Of a stretch of DNA of 64,000 bases, positions 22,569 through 34,216 are shown one piece after another. Under the pieces are notes generated by a model. It did not search any database, was not told the DNA's origin, and saw only the letters and a list, made by a program, of their open reading frames with translations. The position numbers were made by a program, and so were the translations under genes. This stretch comes from Polyodon spathula (taxonomy: Eukaryota; Chordata; Actinopteri; Acipenseriformes; Polyodontidae): positions 23,426,346 through 23,490,345 of the forward strand of contig NC_054547.1 in assembly GCF_017654505.1 (NCBI RefSeq). The letters run 5' to 3'. The number at the start of each line of letters is the position of its first letter. Position 1 is the stretch's first letter.

Positions 22569-25489
22569 GGCCTCCTCTTGTTTGTACATTTTTTTACGTA
22601 CTTTTTTGCAGTTTTGTTACATTTAGGGTAATATTCTGTCAGTGTCTGAGAATGAAAAGCCTGGTCCTTAGACACCACAAGGCCCTGTTAAACTGATACA
22701 TTCCAACGCAAAGGTTTTGACATTTATTGTTTCATTTATATCTATATTTCTGGGACATGAGACCTTTGCATATTGTCATCGCGGCTCTTATCAACAGATT
22801 ATGTGATCAGAGCGGTGTTATTAACGGTGGCAGCTGCGCTTTGAAACAATCATCAAAAATGTCATCACAAGCCTCTGAAGGTTACCCAGATAACACTGTG
22901 CCAGTATTAATCATGTTTGTGGTAATCATGCCATTAGTTAACAGGGTCACTGAATATATTAATAGGCTGTAAACCACCATAGGTTCCAGGAGATGGAATT
23001 GGTGTATGATTAGCTTTGAATACAGGGTCTATATTGTGAGGAGAAGCTTAAATATGATGTTTTTTCATTTTTTTTTACCACAGTTATGATGTTTTTCCCT
23101 TAAAGTGATTGTATCAAAACTGATTGAATGTTCTATTAGTTTTTAAAAGAAACACATACCATAGCAAAATGCGAGCAAATAATTTAGAAGTGACTGGAAT
23201 GTATGGGTGTGTCTATACTGATTGCGAGCAATGTGAGTGGCCAGTCTGGGTGAAGCGAGTGACTCCAGAAGAATAGAAATGTTTTCTATTTTTCCTTTCC
23301 ATTCGTGCGTGACTACAGTGAAACAGACCAACCAGAAGCAAAGTCAGATTCCAACCTACTCACAAAACCACACCAAGGATCAGCTTCAGCCCCATTTCCA
23401 GGCACAGTCCCAATTCCTGCCCCAGCTACAGTTCCAGGATAAGCCCGACCTGCAGCAGCTTTAATGCAATATGGACTGTTGAGACTGTGGGAGAGAGTGG
23501 GGAAATTATGTAAATAACTGTTTGTGTGCTGTTTTGTGATTGTGTCTATTTTACCTCTTCCTCCTGCCAGCAGGACCTCTCTCTCTCCTGGGTTTGTATC
23601 TACTTCGCCTACTATTTGTCTTTCTCCTAGCTGTTTGGTGACTTCGCTCTCTGGTGTGTGTTGGCTTCGCTTGCTTGTTTGGTAATCTATGTGCTGCGTG
23701 AGTGGTGTTGTGAATGGGCCGCCTCTGTCTTGTATGGGATTGGGTGGGAGAACAGTGAGATGGATAAGAAGAGAGTCATGTGAAAGTTTCTGCTAAAGTA
23801 TTTGCTTTTGATATAGATACAAAATTTGCTTGCATCACATGCATCGCTCGCTTCCAATGTCGATTCACTTTCACTCTAACAAAACACTTGCAGGTCGTTT
23901 TACCTGAGCAGTGTCTTCTGGGTCAAAGCATGTTACTGATTGAAGGCATGTCAGTCAACAGGGGAAGCAGCTGCTTGATTTAAAACAAGAACATAAGCTG
24001 TTTAAGGAGTGGGGAAATGACCAAGGAAGTATTATCAAACAAAGATTTACCATATACCAGGTTTTTAAATAAAAATACATATCAATGTGTTTCTTCAAAA
24101 ATGCACACTTGAAACCTATAAAGTAATAGCAGCACAACAGGTAAGATTTATGGAATGATTCTATCAGCTACAATCATTTTAAGTTGTGAGATTTATCAGC
24201 ACAAATGTTGTGGTACAAATAAGATGTTATCCGACTTGCCTGCCCACTTGTCATCCTAACTGTTTTAGCAAAAGGGTGCTTGAAGTGACTCCCATGCACT
24301 GGAGATACACAGGTGATTTTTAGTTTTAATTCTAGTTGACAACATGATGATAAAATTTGCAGTTTATTTTTATAAGCTATCTAGGAAGTGTTCCATGAGA
24401 GTTTACCAAACATATACAAAATAAATACATCATGTTCACTCTTAGTGGGTTGAAGCAATGCAAGTTTTCAATGAGCTCTGGGGCACTGAACCCAGCGCCC
24501 GTGACAGTTATGAAAGTACATAGCTGTCATGACTACGGTATGATATTCTAAACAAGCCACTTTTAAAATAGGTGAAACGTGTTATAATGTCATAACTACA
24601 GTATGCTCCTGCAGAAAAGATAGTAAAATAACATAAATTGCAGAGATTCGTCATCTACTGTCTGATTAAACGTGGTACTGTACATTTGTTTTCCCTCTGC
24701 ACCAAAAGTAGTACTTAAGCATACGGCGGTATGGTTATTAATACTGTAGTTATATCAAGTGCTAGTTATTTACATATCCTACTACTTCTGTTGGCCTATT
24801 TATTTGAATATACAGAAATCAGTAGCCTCATAAAACCTTGATTTAGGTTAATCACAATTTAGTTTCAGGTAACGACTGTTCAAGGCACTTAGATCTCGTT
24901 ATGCTTCAAAATAAATTGGTAGGAAAATTCAGGAAAACTGAAGGTCAGTTGGTGTCCTCTGTTCCAACAACCTGGAAAAGAGTCCCTGCTGGTTTCGCCT
25001 AACCCAAAACACTTCCTCAATTGTCGACTTCACACAACCATGACATGAATCTGCGCCCGCCATGACTGTTTGACTCACCCTACACACCACAGCCATACTT
25101 TACAAGGTGAGCCCCTGGTGGACTCCTCTGACAAAACATCTTGAACTACAGCAAAGTTCTATTTAGGCCAGTCAGCCTATAACATGAACATATGTAACCG
25201 CATAGAAAATTGAAAATTGCTGAAAATAGACCAGCGGTCTTTTCTGGCAATTTGATTCCCAATTGAAAATGTGTTGTCCACTGTCAGTTGCTGAACACGG
25301 ACCATGCACTTTCACCTGAAAGCAATTCTGTGAAAATAAACTGGCAAGACTAAAATGCTACTGAATATGACTCGAAGGTTAATTAAGACCAATTAAGTTC
25401 ATTCTAGTTTTGTAATATGTTTTTTCCAATTTCATCTTCAATAGAAGTAAAATAATTCTGGGTGTATTTTGCAAGGGCAAAGGTGCATT
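22569..25489. other. long non-coding stretch
   Basis: No gene seen. ORF 23237-23464 is glutamine-rich (SQFLPQLQFQDKP) but short and without a domain. 23560-23700 is CT/TG-rich. The rest looks like unique AT-rich DNA. Confidence 0.4.
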
Positions 25490-25715
25490 TTGAAAGAGAA
25501 ATATAACAATTCTAGCAGGATTCACAGGAACGGTAGTTCCTCGCGTCAAGTTGTCAGTGAAGCGCAAGAACTGCCTGACTCTCTATACAGCAAGGATAGT
25601 TTATGTGTTTTCAGGGTATCGGCGCAGCAAAAGTAAACCAGTTAAAAACACTGTTTCACTTTTAATTTGTAGTGCCCAACACTCTGAGGTGAAATGTATA
25701 AAAAAAGTAAATACC
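25490..25715. repeat. dispersed repeat fragment, also at 60660-60880
   Basis: GGAACGGTAGTTCCTC, then ACTCTCTATACAGC and AAAGTAAATACCTGTG, align in order with GGAACGGTAATTCCTC, AGTCTCTATACAGC and AAATGTAAATACCTC at 60.7 kb. Type unknown. Confidence 0.5.
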
Positions 25716-26730
25716 TGTGTTCACAGGATGGCTTTGCAGGGGTGACGTCAGACCAGAAACACACTCCACAAAGAGGACGGGCTGATGAAAACTGAGATGT
25801 AACGACTGCACTGAGTGTTTTAATGAAACAAAAAGGTTTAAACAAAACAGCACACGGCACTTGACGCCAAATAAAATAGACAAACAAAACGGCAAAACAG
25901 TAAACACACAGTGGACTAACAGACAAACACTGAGTTAAATTAATTATTTAGTTTTACTTCTCTTTTTGTTTTCTCCTTCTCCCCACCTGTTCTCCACTCA
26001 CCGAACACACAGCTCAGAGTGAGTGAAAACATGCTGCTTTTATGCAGCTGTACAGAGACTCGATTGCTAATCAATCATTCAACAGGAGTCTCGGTACAAC
26101 TGCACGTGAATTAATTAAGTGGAATTTCCTGTGCTCACATATTACATTTTACCTGCATGTGAAGTACTGTGCAATCCTCATGCCTAAATACAAATATACA
26201 TTTTAAACACTCGTGTTACAGACCCGTTTATATCCCGTGTACCAATGACTATACACCAACATTTAGCCAATCACTCGCAACATAACAAATAAGATACACA
26301 GGGGCGGGAACTTTGTCACATATACCCCCCCCCCCCGTGCAAAGCACACATGGCCTCAATGGCCACCTCCCTCCTTAAAAGCCCAAAAGTCCCACACAAA
26401 GTCCTGGGCCAGGACAAGAGGCTTCAAGGGGCCCACAGGTTGTAAGGCTGTCAGCAGGGTGGCATACTCCTGCCAGGGTTGTACTGGCAGTGGAAAGGCT
26501 GCTTGGGGGGTGGTCTCCTGACCTCCCACCTTCTTCAGAGCTGGCAGCTCCCCTGGGTGGGGCTCCGACCACAGTACTTCCAGTTGCAATGCGGAGCAAC
26601 AGGCAACCCCAGGCAATGCGGAGTGGCTGGCAACCCCAGGCGATGTGGAGCGACTGGCAACCCCAGGCGATGCGGAGGCATCCTTGGGCGAAGCGTGGCA
26701 GGCATCCTTGGGAGAAGCGTGGCAGGCATC
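25716..26730 (-). mobile_element. 3' end of a family-2 element (C')
   Basis: A complete minus-strand LTR (25716-26320) preceded by a poly-G/purine tract (26325-26337 on the plus strand is poly-C) and about 400 bp of GC-rich internal DNA. The internal DNA carries repeats reading RIAWGC and LGLPVAPHRLG-like strings, homologous to 27429-28130 in element C. It abuts an LTR remnant at 26731, so C' and C look like neighbours fused by deletion or recombination. Confidence 0.6.
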
Positions 26731-26743
26731 CTATATTTATGTC

Positions 26744-27333
26744 TGTGACAAAGTGCCCACCCCTGTGTATATTATCTGTTATGTTGCGTGTGGTTTATTA
26801 AATGTTGGTGTATAGTCATTGGTACATATAAACGGGTCTGTAACAAGAGTGTTTAAAACGTATATTTGTATTTTGTCATGAGGATTGCACAGCACGTCAC
26901 GTGCAAGTAAAACGTAATAATATGTGAGCACGGGGAATTGCACTTTATTAATTCACGTGCAGTTGTACCGAGACTCCAGTTGAAAGATTCTTGGTACAGC
27001 TGCATAAAAACAACATGTTTTCACCCAATCTCGGTTGGTGTTCGGTGAGTGGAGATAAGTATTAAGTAATAATAAGAATAGTAGTCATCGTTAAATAGAA
27101 GCTCACTGTGTTTGTTTGTTAGTCCACTGTTTGTTTCGTTTAGTCCGTTTTGTTTGTCTCTTTTATTTTGGCATAGAGTGCCGTGTCCTGTTGTTTTCTG
27201 TTTGTTCAACTGTTATATTTCACAATAAACCGGAGGAAGCAAGCGCCATCATCATTTCATTTCACATCATCTGTCTTTGTATATTTCATTCCTTCCTGGT
27301 TCTGATGCCACCCACTTGGCCGTCTTTGTAACA
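26744..27333 (+). mobile_element. solo LTR (family 2) on the opposite strand
   Basis: It starts TGTGACAAAGTGCCC and ends GTCTTTGTAACA, with a perfect 5-bp duplication ATGTC (26739-26743 and 27334-27338). It sits inside the U3 remnant of element C's 3' LTR (26731-26743 plus 27339-27428) in opposite orientation. Confidence 0.88.
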
Positions 27334-27428
27334 ATGTCCCATGTATTTTATACATAAACACCAATATTAATGCCCTACATACAACATAAAACACTAATAA
27401 ACATAAAGGGGCGGGACACTCCGCCACA

Positions 27429-27441
27429 TATGCCCCTCCTT
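27429..27441 (-). promoter_or_regulatory. polypurine tract of element C
   Basis: Minus-strand AAGGAGGGGCATA directly before the LTR start TGTGGCGGAG: the expected plus-strand primer. Confidence 0.7.
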
Positions 27442-27853
27442 GTGCGCAGCACACCTGGCCCCAATGGCCACCTCCCCACTCAGTCCCAAAGTCCCAGTCT
27501 TAGTCCTGGCCCAAGAACAGGGGCAGCAACGGGACAAAGGTGGCGGACACGGTGGGAGGTCTTCCTCCCACCCCTACAGCTGTAGCGACCAGGCCGACTA
27601 TACACAGGCCGGCTCCTCCGGCCAAGGCAATCCTGGCTGCTGCCCAGCTGTCTGAGGGGGTGGTCTCCTGACCTTCTCCCCGATCTCTGTAGCCGGCAGC
27701 TCCCCCTTGTGGGGCTCTGGCCACCAAATTTCCTGCAGAGAAAATGGTGCAGGGGGTGGTGGTCTCCTGACCCACCCCCCCTTCTTCATAGCTGGCAGCT
27801 CCCCCTTGTTGGGCTTCGGCCACAGTATTTCCTGCAGAAAAGCAGGGCTGACA

Positions 27854-28912
27854 CTAACCCCAGGAAAAGCAGTTCCGGCAACCCCAGACAACAGTAGCAG
27901 CAGCTGACCCTCGGGAGGCAACGACAGCAGCAGCGGACCCTTGGAAGGCGAACTCAGGAGGTGAGCCCCTGGCCATAGAGGCGGCAGTGGGAGCTCCACT
28001 TCTCCCTTGCACCCTGTAACCAGGCGATGCGGAGCAGCGGGCAACCCCAGGCGATGCGGAGCAGCCGGCAACCCCAGGTGATACGAAGCAGCAGGCAACC
28101 GCAGGCGATGCATGGCGGAGCGAGGCAGGCATCCTTGGGCGGTGAAGGCGGAACCAGCAGGAATTCATCCTTTGCTGGTGGAGGTGGGAGCTGCAAGCAG
28201 CCCTCACTTGGTGGTGGCGGAAGCAGAGGCAGCTCCTGCTGCTCTGCTCCTGGCGGTGGACGTGACGGAGGCAGAGGCAGCTCCTGCTGCTTTGCTCCTG
28301 GCAGTGAAGGTGGCGGAGGCAGAGGCAGTGTGTAGTCTCCCGGCAACGGAGGTGGGAGTGGCGTGTAGTCTCCCAGTGACGAAGGTGGGAGCGACGTGTA
28401 ATCTCCTGGCGACGGAGGTGGGAGCGGCATGTAGTGTTCCCCTGTTGCAGGGGACTGGTGCGTCTCTCCCTTACTTGCAGGGGACTTGTGCGGCTCTCCC
28501 TCACTTGCAGGGGACTGGTGTGTGCCCCCCCCCACTTGCAGGGGACTGGTACGGCTCTCCCTCTGGCAGCGTTTCTCCCACCTAAGCGGACACTTGGGAG
28601 CCGACGGCAGGAGTGGAACAGCAGGTATTCTTTCTCTACTGGTGGAGACTTAGGCTGTGGATGTTCTGCCTTCCCCTTTTGGGCTGTGGACGCACAGACT
28701 CCTCCCTCTTGGCCTGTGGATGCACCGACTCCTTCCTCTTGGGCTGTTGATGCACCCATACCCCCCCCCCCCCATCTTGTGTTTAGGACTTTCGGGCTCC
28801 TCCCACTCAGGCATAGGACATTCGTGCTACTCCCACTCAGGCAAGGGACGTTCGGGCTCCACATCCTCTGGCTTCTGCTCTGGGTAGTCCTCGTCCTCAT
28901 GCCCATGGGCAA
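27854..28912 (-). pseudogene. repeat-rich 3' coding part of element C
   Basis: Several overlapping open frames. The frame at 27954-28535 matches element F and D repeats: GEPHKSPASKGE, GDYTPLPPPLPGDY, EQQELPLPP and a run of LLRIAWGC. Just upstream (around 28913-28935) a second knuckle CTLCIAHGHEDED-Y has tyrosine for its last cysteine. The original frame is broken, so I call it a pseudogene; the 352-aa frame is the low-complexity shadow. Confidence 0.5.
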
Positions 28913-29002
28913 TGCACAGGGTGCACCACCTTGGCTCCTTTGGCTTCCTCCTCACCTTTTCCCCTCTCTGCCTCCTTCTCCTCACCTTCCTCTCCTGAGC
29001 CT

Positions 29003-29383
29003 CTAGGCGCTCTGGCTCCAGTCGTTGGAATGCAGACTGCCCCTCTTCTGTATCGGGAGAGGGCAGTCAGCAACTCCATGCCCGTAGCGTTTGCACAGGA
29101 TGCACCATCCCCCCTGACTCTCCCAATCCTCCACAAATGCATCCAGGTCCTCGTCAGGAATTTCCCTGGATGCAGGCATCTTAAACCAGAGCACCTGCTC
29201 TGGCTGCTGGGGAGGTTGTTGCTTTGTCCGGCCGCTTTTTCCCATTTTTTTTTTTTTTTTTTCCCAAAACACAAAAAAAACCTCCTGGTCTGATGCTTGG
29301 AGGTACTGTAATCCCACTTCTAGACACCAACTGTGAAAGGATGGCTTTGCAGGGGTGACGTCAGAACCAGGAACAGAAACCAA
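29003..29383 (-). CDS. N-terminal zinc-knuckle ORF of element C
   Basis: The open frame begins in the LTR. The natural start is MGKSGRTKQQPPQQPEQ, near 29245, directly after a lysine-coding A-run as in elements A and B. It is followed by a perfect CCHC knuckle CILCKRYGHGVADC and a stop near 29003. About 80 aa. A second, damaged knuckle lies downstream in another frame, so the original protein had two knuckles, like element A. Confidence 0.6.
   Translation of the reverse strand: MVSVPGSDVTPAKPSFHSWCLEVGLQYLQASDQEVFFVFWEKKKKKMGKSGRTKQQPPQQPEQVLWFKMPASREIPDEDLDAFVEDWESQGGWCILCKRYGHGVADCPLPIQKRGSLHSNDWSQSA
29312..29329 (-). promoter_or_regulatory. primer binding site of element C, tRNA-Leu type
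   Basis: Minus-strand TGGTGTCTAGAAGTGGGA matches the tRNA-Leu complement TGGTGTCAGAAGTGGGA with one inserted base; two bases separate it from the LTR. Confidence 0.75.
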
Positions 29384-29710
29384 AACACGCTTGCTGGCGG
29401 TGAAAACTGAGCCGTAGTGCTCAGTTTATTTATTAAATAATAATACAAAGAAAAGATGTGAGCAAACAAAAGACACACAAAACAAAGGGCACGTTGGCCA
29501 AACAGACAGACAAAATGGACGTGGACGAACCCAATAAACAAGTACCGTGCTGGCACTTCCAGCACGCTGTAGCAATTGTTATTTTTATCTCTCATTCTCT
29601 CTCCCTTTCTCCACTCATGAACACAAAACCCTGAGTGAGTAAAAACATGCTGTTTTTAAACAGCTGTACCAAGACATGGTTGTAGGAAAGGGAGATCATG
29701 TCTAACTACC

Positions 29711-31454
29711 TTGCTTGATTCTTTTGAGGATGCAACTTTGGTAATGGATAATTGCAAAGCATATGACATGGTTTATTTAGATTTCCAGAAAGCTTTTGAC
29801 AAAGTCCCACACAAAAGATTAATTATCAAATTGAACGCAGTAGGGATTCAAGGAAACACATGTACATGGATTAGGGAGTGGTTAACATGTAGAAAACAGA
29901 AAGTACTGTGTGATGAGTCAAAGGGGTTTCGGTCTGCAATTCAGCCTCCCAACAGTAGAAGGCATCAAACCAACTCGGGACTTCCCTTACCAAGGTCTTG
30001 TGACCATGACAAAAGTCATCTTTATGAGGGGCAGCACCTTGGTGAGGGGCGGAAGTATGAGTATGTAAAGTCCTGCCACTGGAGTCAAGTGAAGTTAAGG
30101 ATACCTGTCAGTCTGGGATTGGTGATCCACTGACTACCGGGGCGGGGTTTGCATACTAAAGGGAACATGCTACTGTGTTCGGGGTTGGTCCTGAGGAATA
30201 GAGGCTGGGGAAAAAAGGCTGGAGGGAAGTATGTGCGGGGTTGGACTGTGTTATTTATTTTTAATTACGGACGGAGGCCTTACTAACTTTGCTCTTTTCT
30301 GTTTTTATTCCTTTTTGTTTCATTTTGGATTGAGCAGAACACGAAGAGGATTAAGAGGCTTCCGTTCCTTTATTTTTGATTACTCCAGCACTCCCTCCCT
30401 CACATCCTTCTTTATTGTTTTTTTTCTTTTCCGTGTAATATTAAATAAAATTTTTATTTTTTTTACACGTAAATCGCTGTCTGGAAAATCCATTTTTACT
30501 CACATGCCTCACATACTGATTAGAGGAGAAACCTCAGAATGGAGTGTGGTAACCAGTGGAGTACCACAGGGATCAATATTAGGTCCTCTGCTATTGCTAA
30601 TCTACATTAATGATTTAGATTCTGGTATAGTAAGCAAACTTGTTAAATTTGCAGACGACACAAAATTAGGAGGAATGGCAAACACTGTTGCAGCAGCAAA
30701 GGTCATTCAAAATGATCTAGACAAGATTCAGAACTGGGCAGACACATGGCAAATGACATTTAATAGAGAAAAGTGTAAGGTACTGCACGCAGGAAATAAA
30801 AATGTACATTATAAATATCATATGGGAGATACTGAAATTGGAGAAAATATTTATGAAAAAGACCTAGGAGTTTTTGTTGACTCAGAAATGTCTTCATCTA
30901 GACAATGTGGGGAAGCTATAAAAAAGGCTAACAAGATGCTCGGCTACATTGTGAAAAGTGTTGAATTTAAATCAAGGGAAGTAATGTTAAAATTGTACAA
31001 TGCATTAGTAAGACCTCATCTTGAATATTGTGTTCAGTTCTGGTCACCTCGCTATAAAAAAGATATTGCTGCTCTAGAAAGAGTGCAAAGAAGAGCGACC
31101 AGAATTATTCCGGGTTTAAAAGGCATGTCATATGCAGACAGACTAAAAGAATTGAATCTGTTCAGTCTTGAACAAAGAAGATTACGAGGCGACCTAATTC
31201 AAGCATTCAAAATTCTAAAAGGTATTGACAATGTCGATCCAAGGGACTTTTTCGACCTGAAAAAAGAAACAAGGACCAGGGGTCACAAATGGAGATTAGA
31301 CAAAAGGGCATTCAGAACAGAAAATAGGAGGCACTTTTTTACACAGAGAATCGTGAGGGTCTGGAATCAACTCCCCAGTAATGTTGTTGAAGCTGACACC
31401 CTGGGATCCTTCAAGAAGCTGCTTGATAAGATTCTGGGATCAATAAGCTACTAA
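29711..31454 (+). pseudogene. CR1-like reverse transcriptase, truncated and interrupted
   Basis: First segment (to 29908): DMVYLDFQKAFDKVPHKR, an RT domain with its first catalytic Asp. Second segment (from 30519): TSGVPQGSILGPLL, the catalytic FADD at 30648-30659, then the thumb and the conserved C-terminal region (LGVFVDSEM, YNALVRPHLEYCVQFWSP, ERVQRRATRIIPGLKGM, VRVWNQLPSNVVEA) to a stop at 31454. The endonuclease and N-terminus are missing. The inserted LTR plus one duplication is 610 bp, and the two segments are in the same frame once that is discounted, so the RT was intact when the LTR landed. The open frame beginning at 30231 includes LTR sequence and is not the real start. Confidence 0.85.
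29909..30513 (+). mobile_element. solo LTR inside the LINE
   Basis: It starts TGTGATGAGTCAAAGG and ends CATGCCTCACA; a perfect TACTG duplication (29904-29908 and 30514-30518) flanks it. It has AATAAA near 30443 followed by ATCGCTGTCTGG. It belongs to a family not seen elsewhere here. Strand is inferred from the polyadenylation signal. Confidence 0.85.
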
Positions 31455-31941
31455 CAACCAAATGAGCAAGATGGGCCGAATGGCCTCCTCTCATTTGTAA
31501 ACTTTCTTATGTTCTTATGTTCTTAAGACTCGATTGCTAATCAATCATTCAATTGGAGTCTCGGGACAACTGCACGTGAATTAAGAAAGTGCAATTCCCC
31601 GTGCTCACATATTACTACATTTTACTTGCACGTGAAGTGTTGTGCAATCGTCGTGCCTAAATACAAATATACATTTTATACACTTATGATCATTACCCAT
31701 ATTTATATTCTGTGTATTTTATACATAAACACCAATATTAACACAAACATACAACATAAAACACTAATAAACATAAAGGGGCAGGACACTCCTCCACAGG
31801 GATATAGACTTTTATTTAGCAGGAGTTGCTGTCTTTTCTCTTTGATGGTGGCAAAATCTAAGAAGTGTTTCCTATTTAACTTTTCCTGGGACGAAGAAAC
31901 TCGTGTCTGATTAAATGGACTGAAACATCTCTGTAGTGCCA

Positions 31942-32212
31942 TGTAACAGAAAGCGAATCAATCCTAGTCCCGACCTGTGAGGGTGACGTACAACAGTAAC
32001 AGTGTGACTCATACTGGATGGTTAGGCAGGTCATTCCACAGTCAGTCGGAAGCCAGCCGTCCAGGAAGGGGGCGGAGTTACAATACCAGAACTCATCGAC
32101 CCCAATGGGCAGCCCAACCTCCCTACCATGGAGGCGATGACTGACCCCCAGCTGGGGTAGATTCAATGCACCTGACCTGCTGCCTTATCAGGAGAGGGAC
32201 AGGTATGCAACC
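31942..32212 (+). mobile_element. 5' fragment of a Gypsy LTR (2582-4268 family)
   Basis: It starts TGTAACAGAAAGCG, then CCCGACCTGTGAGGG, parallel to the 2582 LTR. It is cut at 32212 by the next LTR. Confidence 0.65.
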
Positions 32213-32889
32213 TGTGGCAAAGTGGTTTATTGTGTACAGGTGCACTGATGCAGTGCAGGAATAAAACAAACAGAGATTGTAATCCAGTATGGAAAAGTGA
32301 TTCTTTATTTTTAATGCGTAATGCATGGGGGTAAATAATAATGGGTTTGCAGTCCCAAACAATAAACACTGGTATCTCTCCCACAATATACAAACAGGTC
32401 ACCAGTCCTGGGTGTGTGCTGTAGTGCTTGTAGTGGGTGATACAGTTTAATGCATGACAATAGTGTAGTGCTGTTCTGGGTTTTATACAGGCTCTTAGAG
32501 ACAGCTCCGGAATGAACACACAAGTAACAGTTAGACAAGACAAACAAACACTCACAATATTTTACAATTACTGCACTGTCCTTCAGGTTATATTTCGTAA
32601 CCAAAGTGAAGGAACAGATTACGATTCTCCATCCCCCTTATATGTTGTCACGCATGACCCCTTGGTAAACAAGTGCAGCTGCCTTTACAATCTGCGGCTG
32701 CTACGTCGTTTCCCTTCCGGGTCGATAATTTCTGGCAATGGAGTCTCGCCTTCTTCCAGACTGACCGACTTCCCGACCCGGGGAAAGAACTGTCAGGCCA
32801 GCCCATCCAAAGAACTCTGTCCTTGCTGCTTAGCGTCCTCACAGGTCGGAGGGAGCTTTACAACCAAGATTTATTGTATTTCAGTCACA
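32213..32889 (-). mobile_element. solo LTR (2582-4268 family), minus strand
   Basis: On the minus strand it starts TGTGACTGAAATACAAT and ends CACTTTGCCACA. AACC occurs at both edges (32209-32212 and 32890-32893), a possible short target duplication. It lacks the two insertions of the 2.6 kb copy and so serves as the empty-site reference for both. Confidence 0.75.
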
Positions 32890-33770
32890 AACCCCAGTGC
32901 CTTCTGTCCCTCCTATCTATTACAGGTGCCATCCCACAGGACATACCGTCCGTCTGTGATCCCCAGCAATAAAGTGCAATGTGGCAGCATGTTGTTTGGC
33001 ATTGGAAGCAGGTAAGGTAAGAGACGGGGAAATGGTCAGGAGGGGCTTTGTATTGTTGATGTAGTTGTCGGTAATGTACCCATGCATTAGTGGACTCAGG
33101 GTGTGAGCTGATCTTAATTCGGACAGCTCTCTTGAGCGGTGTGTCATGGCAGCCACTAGGTCAGGTGGCGATCTCCTGTATCCATGGAGACATGTTGGCA
33201 TACCCCACACTAAAACTATATATAGCTGTAGGACCGCTGGAAAGTATAAACAATTAATTAAAAATACTGTTCCGACCACATGTAAACATGACATACAAAC
33301 AAAGGGAAACGATTGGTGATATTCTCCCCTTTGTTTTCTTCCCTTTTTTGTCCTAGAAAAACAAAGAAAGAGAGACGGATAGAAAAATGGGAAGGTGTAT
33401 CAATGAGATGAGGCTGGGGCCTGGTGAGAGAGAGCTCAGATGGTATCAAACGCCACTCAAAGGGAGTCAGTATGTAGTGTGACCGAGAGGGCAAGGTTAC
33501 TGGACCATCCAGGGCAGATGTTACACCGGCCCATCTCAATATACCAGACATGTGGAACTGAAGCACAGACCTAGTGTGGGGCCAGAGCAACGACCCCACA
33601 TTGGTGCACTCTTGGGGACAGATCTTTTGAAGGTAAGGATGTTGAAGGCGGTGGTGCGCTAGTATATCTGCACTCCATTATCAAGCGGCAATTGCTGTAT
33701 AGGGTAAACCCTGCCACGGGCACAGGACAGGCTGTAATTGATGGTTCCCCAGTATTGTCGTCCCGAGGTC
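32890..33770. other. probable retroelement debris without clear coding
   Basis: Mixed-composition DNA between an LTR and an integrase fragment; it may be decayed Gypsy interior. I could not read a motif in it with confidence. Confidence 0.35.
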
Positions 33771-34127
33771 ATGTGGCTGGTGCATGGTATCCCTTTTGTG
33801 GGACACCTTGGAGTTGATAAAACAAGTGATCGGATATTGGCTCGATTTTATTAGGCAAGACTTCATAAGGAAGTGATAGTAGAGCCAGGTCGGGTGCACC
33901 CCACCCCTTTGGTCCCACTGCCAATAATTTCCACTCTCTTTGAGCGCATTGCAGTGGACAGAGTGGGCCTTTTGCTACCTTCTGACTCTGGGTATACACA
34001 TATAGTCGTAGTGGTGGATTATGCAACGCGATAACCGGAGGCAGTTCCATTGAGGTCCACTAGTGCAGCTGAAATAGCCAAGGAACTAGTGCAGATTATG
34101 TCGAGAGTAGGGATCCCCAAAGAGATG
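33771..34127 (+). pseudogene. Gypsy integrase fragment (zinc finger to early core)
   Basis: One frame with two in-frame stops. VHGIPFVGHLGVDKTSDRIL carries the His-His part of the H2C2 finger, followed by ARFY and a stop where tryptophan is usual. Then VPLPIISTLFERIAVDRVG and GYTHIVVVVDYATR, a stop (probably for Tyr), PEAVPLRSTSAAEIAKELV and VGIPKEM. The first catalytic Asp (AVDRVG) is present. The sequence stops where a Penelope-like element begins, so the rest of the core was cut off or displaced. Confidence 0.85.
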
Positions 34128-34155
34128 TTTAGTGTCTTGTTATTTCGGGACTGAA

Positions 34156-34216
34156 AAGAGACAACTTCCCAAAGTTTCGGTATGTTTACATACCTTTGTC
34201 AGGGGAAAGTGTGTTT
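34156..34216 (-). ncRNA. possible hammerhead-ribozyme relic in the Penelope 3' region
   Basis: On the minus strand CCTGACAAAGG, a TATGT/ACATA hairpin, CCGAAACTTTGGG and AAGTTGTC fall in the order of a hammerhead core (CUGANGA, stem II, GAAA, then GUC). Penelope-like elements are known to carry such ribozymes. One core base differs (A for G) and I do not see a convincing stem I. Confidence 0.3.

Larger units (their letters stand above)
29676..31524 (+). mobile_element. 5'-truncated CR1-like LINE
   Basis: It is flanked by a 5-bp duplication AAGAC (29671-29675 and 31525-31529), starts within the reverse transcriptase and ends with GGCCTCCTCTCATTTG and an 8-bp tail repeat TTCTTATG. Short 3' repeats like this are typical of CR1/L3-type LINEs. 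It is split once by a solo LTR. Confidence 0.85.
26731..31798 (-). mobile_element. element C: zinc-knuckle LTR element with nested insertions
   Basis: Minus-strand order: 5' LTR (31798 down to 29332, split by a LINE), primer site (29312-29329), leader with an A-run, knuckle ORF, proline-rich repeats, polypurine tract (27429-27441), and a 3' LTR reduced to about 100 bp of U3 (itself split by a solo LTR). No pol genes. The internal part is 1.9 kb. Confidence 0.75.
29332..31798 (-). repeat. 5' LTR of element C, split by a LINE
   Basis: Two halves, 29332-29675 and 31525-31798, join into a standard family-2 LTR (ending CCATCCTTTCACA, starting TGTGGAGGAGTGTCC). The LINE entered inside the conserved inverted repeat, duplicating AAGAC. 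Confidence 0.85.

Noticed and set aside
23237..23464. Glutamine-rich 75-aa ORF
   Set aside because: Low complexity, no known domain, and no repeat or gene context.
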